Made by a program: the position numbers and the translations under genes. Shown here in pieces: positions 56,338 through 64,000 of a DNA stretch of 64,000 nucleotides. The stretch comes from Artemisia argyi (Eukaryota > Streptophyta > Magnoliopsida > Asterales > Asteraceae): assembly GCA_030686995.1 (NCBI GenBank), contig CM060708.1, positions 264,230,865-264,294,864 of the forward strand. The letters are read 5' to 3'. The first letter of the stretch is position 1, and each line of letters opens with the position of its first letter. The notes beneath the pieces are model-generated. The model was given only the letters and a program-made list of their open reading frames with translations, was not told the DNA's origin and made no database searches.

Positions 56338-57610
56338 CACGTATCAACTAGCTCCAACTAGTTAGACCATGGTTTCCTGGCATCGATTGAGAGCTCACGA
56401 ATCATCTCCCTTTCTGGACAACACTTGAATTGGTAAAAACTTGGTTCTTTTTTTTTTAATCTCCATCTGGATTTGGTAAGATGTGATATATTATTGTTAG
56501 TATTGAAATTATGGAATGTCTAGGAGTATGTGGTTATGGTAGGCCATACTTTTAGTATTTAAAGTGATTTGATATCATAAATGTTTATTAATCTACCTTT
56601 TGAAAGTAAACCTTGGTATAGTTTATCTCGGAGTATATAGACTATTGTTTTCAGTAGATTTTGAGTTTGTTTAGATTGTTTGAGATTCATCTGTTTCTTA
56701 GTATTGTATGTGGAATTGAGGTCTTTTATCTATTGGTTTTACTCTATGTTCATTAGTTTTTTTTTTTTGCTCGAGTTGTTTTAAACTTTTTTAGAGTTTT
56801 AAGAGGACAACATGCTCATTTCAAGTAATGATTCTACCGCCTATTCATGCAACGGACATAGTATCATTTTACCTACTTAAGTTACCTTTTTGTATTTGCA
56901 ATCTAATGCAAACATACTTATCAGATCTTACCAAATAATGCAATTTTATGTGTTACATGGTAAAATAAAGTTAACTGCACTCGCGTTAAATGGTCAAATA
57001 ATTGCAAAAAAGAGTTTGTGCTAAATGGTAAAGAAATGTGTCGATTTTATAGAGTGGTATATTGATAAAATGATAATAGAGTTTGTAGTAAGCAATATTG
57101 TTATATCTATACCACAGTCTGAAATTAGGTAGCAATTGGCATACAAGAGAGGGTTTGTTAAATACGAAAATGACGCAAAAAGACACTGTGATTTTGACCC
57201 GTTGGTTAAGCTGTTATTGAAGAACACCTCAACCAGGTGGTGAGGCTTTTGCGCCATTATGTAAGATTTGTAACTCTGAGCTGATTATCTTACAAATTTC
57301 TATCAGGTTTAGTTTGTTTTAATAATCTAAAAGTTGGTAGTGGTAGCAGCGGTGGCGGTGGTAGTAGTGGTAATGTTTGTTTTCGTTGTATATTTGAGCC
57401 AGGTCTTATCGTTACACTATTGTTTTCATTTCTTAATATTGTGTCTGGAATGAAGTTTTCATCCATTGGGAGTCCTTATGTTAATGTTATGCAAAAAATA
57501 TTGCTTTTAATTTCATGATATTGTATCTGGAATTCTGGTTCATGTTCACTGTCTTCATTTCTTGATATTCTAAGTGGAACTGGGGTCTGTCATTCATATG
57601 ATGTTAAATG
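56338..57610 (+). repeat. 3' flank of F-box copy 5
   Basis: Collinear with 43470-44770. Contains the CATTTTACC fold-back arms (about 56838 and 57050) and TTGAAGAACACCTCAACC near 57217. It ends where element E begins (GATGTTAAATG|TG). Confidence 0.85.
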
Positions 57611-58102
57611 TGTAGAAAAACACAATTTAACCAGAAACAACTTATTGAATCTCAATTCAAGAACTATTTTATTATTCAACCAAAACCACAAGATCAATAA
57701 GCAACTGATCTCAATCAATCACAACATCAACTTTCAAGAACTTAATCACAACTCAGAATCCTACCCACTGCTATTCAGGTGGTAGGCTATTGACTAATTA
57801 TCAATAGTTTTATTACAACTCCTCACAAACTCTCAACAATACAAAATAGCAGATCTTGGTTGATCAAAATAAGAGAACAAATAGAGAAATCGGCCTGAGA
57901 GAGAATAATGAAACCCTAGCTGATATGAGAGCTTATATAGTCTTGACCAAAGATCTTTAGCAGCTTGTCAACTTTAGTCCTTTAGTTTTGACCATAACTC
58001 TAAACTCAGCTACACTTATTCTCCACTCTATATATGAAATATAAGATTGACAATATCAGTCCCTATCATTTATGTGTTCAGGTTTAGAGTTATTTTTCAA
58101 CA
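57611..58102 (-). repeat. 3' LTR of element E
   Basis: 492 bp, in element sense TGTTGAAAAATAACTC to GTTTTTCTACA. Preceded by the purine tract AAGGGGGGATG (58102-58112 in reverse). A TATATAAGC stretch at about 57930-57940 in reverse is a candidate TATA region. Confidence 0.85.
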
Positions 58103-58114
58103 TCCCCCCTTAAC

Positions 58115-58687
58115 TCAAACCTGGAACACGTCATACATTCCAAGTTTATAAACCAATTTTTCATGTTGAAGTTTATCTAAACCTTTTGTAAACACATCAG
58201 CTGATTGAACTTTTATTGTTTTAATAACCCCTGCCAAAATTTTTTCTCTTACAAAGTGTAAATCAATTTCTAAATGTTTTGTTCTTTCATAAAAAACAGG
58301 GTTTGCTGCAATCTTGATTGCAACCTGACTATCACAAAACAACTTCACAGGTAAAAAATGTTCCCAGTTTAGGTCCTTTAAAATTTTTAAGACCCAAACA
58401 ATTTCTGAAGTAGCAGAGGCCATGGCTCTGTATTCAGCCTCTACACTAGACTTAGAAAGGGTATTCTGTTTTTTGTTTTTCCAAGAGACAAGTGAACCAT
58501 TTAAGAAAATACAAAATCCTGTAACAGATCTTCTAGTTACCACACACTTGGCCCAATCTACATCAACATAAACTTCTAAAGACTCATTAGAATCCCTAAC
58601 AATGTGTATGCCTCTACCAGGGGAGCCTTTAAGATACCTTAAAACCTTAAGAGCAATTTTCAAATGAGACTTAAGAGGCTTATGCAT
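58115..58687 (-). pseudogene. Copia RNase H and RT end of element E
   Basis: Reads KVLRYLKGSPGRGIHIVRDS, YVDVDWAKCVVTRRSVTGFC, NTLSKSSVEAEYRAMASATS, LFCDSQVAIKIAANPVFYER and TKHLEIDLHFVREKI, the usual copia RNase H with its DxDWA, EAEY and D residues. Joined in frame to the RT at 58691 but for TAG at 58688-58690 (Gln codon lost). Confidence 0.9.
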
Positions 58688-58690
58688 AAA

Positions 58691-59197
58691 CTAACTTAAG
58701 CAATGTACAGCATAAGAAATATCAGGCCTAGTGTGTGTTAGGTAAATTAATTTACCAACTAACTTCTGATATTCAGTTATATTATCTAGAACAGGATCAG
58801 ATAAACTTGGTTCATTAGAGATAGTTAAACTTTGTTCCAACGGAAAAGCAGACGGCTTACAAGCCAATAAACCAAACTCAGACAAGAGATCTAAGCAATA
58901 TTTTCTTTGTGTCAAACAAAGACCTTTATCTGTTTCCATAACTTCAATACCCAAAAAATACTTAAGTTTCCCCAGATCTTTAATCTGGAATTTAGACTTA
59001 AGAAACTCTTTAAACTTTTCAACTTCATCCAAATTATTACCAGTAACAAGAATATCATCAACATAAACAAGCAATGCCACAAAGTTACCAGAATCATTTT
59101 TAACAAACAAAGAATAATCACTTTTGCTTTGCACAAAGTTATTTTCAATTAAAGCACTGGTCAACTTAGCATTCCATTGTCTAGGTGCCTGTTTCAA
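58691..59197 (-). pseudogene. Copia reverse transcriptase, palm to thumb
   Basis: Catalytic box LLVYVDDILVTGNN is intact, flanked by SDYSLFVKNDSGNF, KSKFQIKDLGKLKYFLGIEV and YQKLVGKLIYLTHTRPDISY. The piece upstream (59198-59339) reads LDINNAFLYGDLDETVYM and then loses two bases before the YFNNNDKRVCRLKKSLYGL segment. Confidence 0.92.
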
Positions 59198-59339
59198 CCC
59201 ATATAAAGACTTTTTAAGTCTGCAAACTCTCTTATCATTATTATTAAAATACCCATCAGGTAGTCATATAAACAGTCTCATCAAGATCTCCATATAAGAA
59301 AGCATTGTTAATATCAAGTTGAAAGATAGGCCAATTTTG

Positions 59340-59615
59340 CTAAACAGCAAGATTGATAAGGCATCTGACAGTAACAATTTTGACAACAGGTGAAAAAGTT
59401 TCATCAAAGTCTACACCTTCTTTTTGATTATAACCCTTAGCAACTAGTCTAGCCTTGTATCTATCAACCTCACCATTAGATTTATATTTGATTTTAAAGA
59501 CCCACTTACAACCTATAGCTTTTCTACCAAAAGGCAACTCAACAATTTCAAACGTATCATTTCTATATAAGGCCTCCATTTCACTATTCATAGCATCTTT
59601 CCAGTGCTGATACAT
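59340..59615 (-). pseudogene. Copia reverse transcriptase, fingers
   Basis: [59 protein letters not shown] and [20 protein letters not shown], the canonical N-terminal RT. A TAG at 59340-59342 separates it from the next segment in the same frame. Confidence 0.92.
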
Positions 59616-59624
59616 ACAAGCCTC

Positions 59625-60716
59625 CTAATAATTTTTTGGTTCAAAACTTTTATTTAACTCAATGACAAAACATAAAGTATCATTTTTAAGTTTTGCATAA
59701 GTAACAAACTTTTCAAGGCCAAATTTGACTTTTGAGTCAACAACAAACTCATTATATTTGTTTGGAAATACAGATGTTCTATCAGACCTTCTTAAAGAAG
59801 GCTGATCATTATTAAAAGACAGATCTGTTGATTGTTCAGGTAAGGGACTATTTACACCCTCAGAACTGCTCACACCAAGAGGAGTTGCAGCTATCTCACT
59901 TGTACTGGTAACCTCATTGGAACCATCAGAGTGCCCCAAATCACTCCGTTCATGGTCAATTGTTGGGCTGCCAAGATGCAAGGAGTAGCTGCCCTCACTC
60001 TCATGATGATCATCATGAGTATTATCATCATTGGGTGTGTCAGGATTGTCACAAGCTACTTCATCAAAGAAGTTAACATGATTCAAACCCTGACTGAGAG
60101 GGTCAGGAGCAGCAGAAGAGTTTTTAATCTTGAAAGGAAAAACATTTTCAAAAAATCTTACATCTCTAGAAAATATAAACTGTTTCCTCTCAAGACTATA
60201 AAGTTTATAACCTTTTTGAAAGTTGGAATACCCAACTAAAACACACTTTTCAGCCCTACTACTAAACTTATCATTGCTGGTAAGAATGGTAGCAAAGCAA
60301 AGACAACCAAAAGTTCTTAAGTGATTTAGTTCAGGTTTACTATTAAAAACAAGGTTAAAAGGAGACATTCCATTCAGCACTGAAGATGGCAATCTGTTAA
60401 TCAAATAAGTGGCAGTTAGAACACATTCAGACCACAAATACAAAGGCAATCCCCCCTGAAACATAAGGGATCTTGCAACATTTAAGAGATGCCTATGTTT
60501 CCGTTCTACTACCCCATTTTGTTGGGGAGTATAAGCACAAGATGTCTGATGAATGATTCCTTTTTCTTCACAAAATTTATTAAACTGATTATTGACAAAT
60601 TCAGTACCATTGTCACTTCTAAAAATCTTAACACATTTTTCAAACTGTGTTTTAATCAAGTTATAAAAAATCTTAATATTATCAAACACCTCATGCTTAC
60701 TTTTAAGTAAGTATAC
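59625..60716 (-). pseudogene. Copia integrase (core to C-terminus), 5' end lost
   Basis: FRSDNGTEFVNNQFNKFCEE, TSCAYTPQQNGVVERKHRHL, MFQGGLPLYLWSECVLTATY, VLNGMSPFNLVFNSKPELNH and LRTFGCLCFATI give the D and E of the catalytic core and the copia C-terminal module (KCVLVGYSNFQKGYKLYSLE). An acidic His/Asp/Ser-rich linker follows and ends at TAA 59625. The start in YLLKSKHEVF at 60710 abuts element F, so the zinc-binding end and first Asp are off the window. Confidence 0.9.
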
Positions 60717-61077
60717 TGTAGAATACTAACTATGTCGGAAACATGTTCATGTTGTGATTTGTGAGGCGTAGAAGGTGAGGAAGAGGAGAGGAAAGAAAGA
60801 AAGAAAGGAACCTTGAGAGAAAAAGAGAAATATTAGATTGAGATTAAGTGAAGGTCCAACCCTCTCCACATGTGGAGAGGGGTATTTATACTTACAATAA
60901 AACGCCCACTCCCGGGCTGTGGATCAGGCATACAGTGGGTGAAGACCCGTCCTTCTTCCACGGTGTTACATAAACTAATACTAATTAACTAATAAACAAA
61001 CTAACTACGAGCTAACTTAATGCTATTACAATCATTAGGTGACCGAGACTTTTACAGGAATATTTGTATTCCTAACA
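60717..61077 (-). repeat. 3' LTR of element F (361 bp)
   Basis: Element sense TGTTAGGAATACAAATATTC to GTTAGTATTCTACA. It has a TATAAATA box (60883-60890 in reverse), a 22-bp palindrome just downstream, and a CTTTCTTTCTTTC pyrimidine leader (60795-60815). Confidence 0.8.
60860..60881. promoter_or_regulatory. 22-bp perfect palindrome next to the TATA box of LTR F
   Basis: Core CCTCTCCACATGTGGAGAGG with one further C/G pair outside; centre CACATGTG is an E-box for bHLH factors. It begins one base past TATAAATA in element sense, so it lies between TATA and the expected transcription start. Confidence 0.7.
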
Positions 61078-64000
61078 ATCTCCCCCTAAGCGAGGTCACC
61101 TTTGAAATTAAGATCTTTGGTCTTTAAGCATTCTTTAGTCTTTGTAGCTCGTAGGATCTGATTCTTCACTTTTCAACACACTTCGTACTTCAAGCAAGTG
61201 AACTCGTGATTTGAATTCCTTTGAGATATGTGATCTTTGAGCTTCCTTTGAGATCATCAGCAAAAGTAAATCTCCAAGCTCATCCATAGTTGTATTGCCT
61301 TCATGTGATGTAGTGACTAAGGACCATCATGCTCACACCCTTCTGTATCTGGAGACGTTGCATTGGAGTTTGTGGACCAGGAGACTTTATCATCAGAGTT
61401 GCGAAAACGTTGTTAGTAGTCTCTCAACATTTGTTGTAGCAAGTCTCTCATCTTCATTGATAGTGTGGAGGATGTGTGAGCATGAGGTATGGATTGACCC
61501 GATTCAGCTGGAAACTGCAGCCATCACCGCCATCTTTATATGTGTCCCTAAAATAAAACAGTTAACAATAAAGATAGAGAACGAATATGGCTTTGTCATT
61601 CGTTCTGCGAGGACAGACTACCCTCTGGTTTTGTGAAAACCGACCTGTGATCAGGTAGAGTCTCTTTTAAAGAAAACTCTCCTTGACAGGAATTTTCAGC
61701 TTGTAGTAATGAATTTTCTAAAGAATCCACTTTGGAGTCTTCATAGTTAGCATGTTCTCATACCGGAACGTCTCAAAGCAGACAGCACGATAGAGTGAAT
61801 CGGTGAATGAATATTCACGGATTGATGGGAAATAGATTTATAGAAATCACTCGTGTGTCCTATGATAAACATTTTTGAGACACAACGAGAGTTTTGTATC
61901 TAGAATCACATTTCCATCAAAATACTTTTGTTTGAAAGATATTGCACACAATCAATGTGCTCGAAAGATTAGTTGGTGAGCACATTCAGAGGTTTTGGCA
62001 AAAGTATCCGTCAATCCATATCCTGGAACAAGTTTGACTCAATTATGAATCGCACCATCGTTGCTTTCCAGTTGTCACTTGATCATTGATCCAAGATGGA
62101 TCTCACATGTCACCTACCAAGAGCTTGAGTGATGTTCGCTCTAGAAGGATTTCCATCTTCATTGTGAACATATCACTCGGATGTTCTGGCAATACCACAA
62201 GGATAATGCGTAGGACTCTAAATATTTTATCTTATTTTCCACATTGTGTGAAACAATAAGCATATTTAGAATGTGTCATATCGAGATTTATGGATGATCT
62301 CATGGCTCTAGACTCAATAGTGCGTTTTGATCCGCTCCTGGAGACTGGGGAGGCGTCTCCTGTTTTAGGTATCAACATAGCTCGCAATGAGCGGTTGATA
62401 CATTGCACAGGGTTCCCCTTGAGAATGAAACAAGCTCTTTTAAGAGAACTTGAGTGGTTGGGAAGTTTAGTGCAGTGCGTCACTAGGTCCATGACGTCTT
62501 GTCTTCAATACCGGTGTTATCTTAGTAACCGCCAGTAGATTATGAATTGAACCCGGTTTCTGCCCTAAGGTTGAATATGTGGAGGGCTATTTCTTTTCAC
62601 CCTTTCTCATATCATTTCTTTTTAATTCTTCAACCCCTTCAGTGCTTACCGAGACTTCACCACTAGAACCTTGTTGGGTTTGTTCCAGTCCTAGCTCTAT
62701 CTCAGTCCGCACTCTTCCCTTTCTCATTTTACTCCTTTTTTCAATCATTCCTAAGGACTTCTAATCTATCTATGGATTGTCCCTGGGAAGATCCTTCTGG
62801 TTCTGGTGGATCATGGGAACTTATACCTAACCTTAACCAACCTTATAACTCCATGCATAAAGATAAATGGTCGGTCTTTGGTATAACTTCCACAAACGCC
62901 TTTTGCTCCCCCTCAATATGTGCATCGATATTCAAAAAAGTTTAGTACATATGTGGGAGCACATTTATTGAGTCCAAAAGATCACTTTGGTTTATCAGAT
63001 GTCATATTTAAATCACATTCTCTCCCCCGATCAAAATTTCAAAGCTTTAGAGATTTTTTATCTCAATTGATTTAAATAAGTTAGAAAACGTTTGGGAGAG
63101 AAATGCGGTTAATTTTTTAATATTGTCTGATAAAAGGAACCTTTTTCTTGCTCCCCCTCAATCTGTGAGGGAGGTTGTTATGTGTCAGATTTGAAGAGTT
63201 TACAAAAGATTTGAAGTTTTAACGAAAACTCTTTGAAAATGTACTCATTCTGACACATAACACATCACAAATCATTTTGTTGCAAGGTTTTATGTACGAA
63301 GTGTGGGGAGTTTTGATGATACATAAAATTTTGAGAAATCACTCTCCCCCTCAATCAATGACGGATGTTAAAGCATAAATATTTTCATAAACTATTAATG
63401 TCATTGATTGAGTGAAAATTTTATCAAACCTTTGAGTTCAATTTGATTTTCATTCAAAATTTCATGGTACCACCAAGTTTTGCACAAACACTTTCCGGAA
63501 AAATCATAGAAGGGAAAGTGTTTGGCGATAAAAAGAAGATTTCTCTTCTTTATCAAGAAATAATGCACTGAAGCGTACATTAGATCGAGGAAACATGGAT
63601 ATAAAGTAATCCATGCCCAGGTGAACTTCACCCAGTAAAAGGAACAACCGTCTTTTTGGCGACGTGTTTTCTCCATTTTGAAAAGCGGGTTGCTATCTGA
63701 AGTAATAGCAAGCCATATTTGTGAAGACCGGGTTGTAGCATGAAATGACTACAAGCCATATTTTTAAGAATGTTTTGAGATACGATATGTTTTTGAAAAC
63801 AACTTTATTTGAACCGAAAAACTCTTGCTCAAGCATATGTATGATTCCGTGTCATTATTGAATGACATTTCTAGAAACGTACATAATATCGATTATACAA
63901 GAGACATGTCGTGAGAAGAATATTTTTGGATTTTTGTGATTTTTCAGATTTTTATGCTTTTTATAGATTTTATATTTTTCTATATTGGATACTATACAAG
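61078..64000 (-). other. Non-coding 3' region of element F, no gene recognised
   Basis: CTCCCCCT boxes at about 61080, 62916, 63153 and 63343, each followed by AAGCG or CAAT. Frames at 61295-61636, 62232-62538 and 63401-63676 lack any family resemblance that I can name. Probably a long 3' UTR. Confidence 0.5.

Larger units (their letters stand above)
57611..60716 (-). mobile_element. Element E: Ty1/copia retrotransposon, interrupted
   Basis: Minus-strand element with 3' LTR (57611-58102), polypurine tract, then RNase H, RT and integrase going right until 60716, where element F begins within the integrase coding (VYLLKSK). The copy 2 flank near 44757 is its empty site. Visible damage: nonsense codons at 58688, 59340 and 59625 and a two-base loss near 59265. 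The missing gag, protease and 5' LTR should lie beyond F outside the window. Confidence 0.88.
60717..64000 (-). mobile_element. Element F: copia-like retrotransposon end, runs off the window
   Basis: Its 3' LTR (60717-61077) abuts the integrase of element E, so F inserted into E. The next bases are GATTGTTAGG|... in element sense preceded by the purine run CTTAGGGGGAGAT. Nothing in 61078-64000 reads as pol. Recurrent TTGAGGGGGAG motifs recall the multiple polypurine boxes of SIRE/Maximus-type copia elements, an uncertain assignment. Confidence 0.6.

Noticed and set aside
1..64000. CRISPR arrays, operons, ribosome binding sites, rRNA
   Set aside because: None seen; splice signals, LTR elements and MITEs show a plant nuclear sequence.

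Overview
This is a plant nuclear window, AT-rich and dominated by LTR retrotransposons, small DNA transposons and a decayed tandem gene family. There is no prokaryotic or organellar signature. The retroelement proteins (the Cys/His-rich 'CEYCGGPH' protein of element C, the gag/protease-like protein of element B and the copia pol of element E) read most like elements I recall from Asteraceae, especially Anthemideae such as Tanacetum, Artemisia or Chrysanthemum. That host call is an inference from recall, not a search.

Layout. 1-6500: an intron-bearing fragment of a plant LRR gene (980-1545), a minisatellite, a fold-back MITE, an antisense C-terminal fragment of the F-box family (3731-4072) and a relic of chromovirus-type integrase (6277-6387). 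6508-31662: a nested and rearranged retrotransposon block. Element A (minus strand, Athila-like Ty3/gypsy with decayed gag-PR-RT-RH-IN) is broken in gag by element C (plus strand, about 3.9 kb LTR, no pol). C's right LTR is cut at 24411, exactly where element B (plus strand, gag and protease-like only) begins inside its own 5' LTR. A and B share LTR and 3' UTR but carry different coding cargo, so B looks like a non-autonomous partner of A-type elements. 31663-34545: a diverged related LTR (D) and a chromovirus-like LTR piece.

34546-57610: a tandem cluster of SKIP2/VFB-type F-box plus LRR genes (around 35886, 42206, 47467, 50711, 52051 and 55067). Every copy carries a frameshift, nonsense codon or truncation; the copy at 55067-56337 is closest to intact, with one apparent frameshift. 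A tandem duplication (46157-51150 and 51151-56337) created the truncated gene at 50711. Each duplicate holds a different Helitron-like insert, and each duplicate supplies the empty site for the other's insert. MITEs, SINE-like tRNA-derived repeats and fold-back elements fill the spacers.

57611-64000: a Ty1/copia element (E, minus strand) with nonsense and frameshift lesions, interrupted in its integrase by the LTR of a second element (F) that runs out of the window.

Most notable signals are the reciprocal Helitron empty sites, an array of four covarying hairpins in the 3' UTR of element C, a hairpin plus polypurine module shared by otherwise different elements A, B and C, and clusters of TGACG/CGTCA motifs in the A/B LTR promoter. 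Most coding sequence here is transposon-derived or pseudogenic; no gene in the window can be called intact with confidence.
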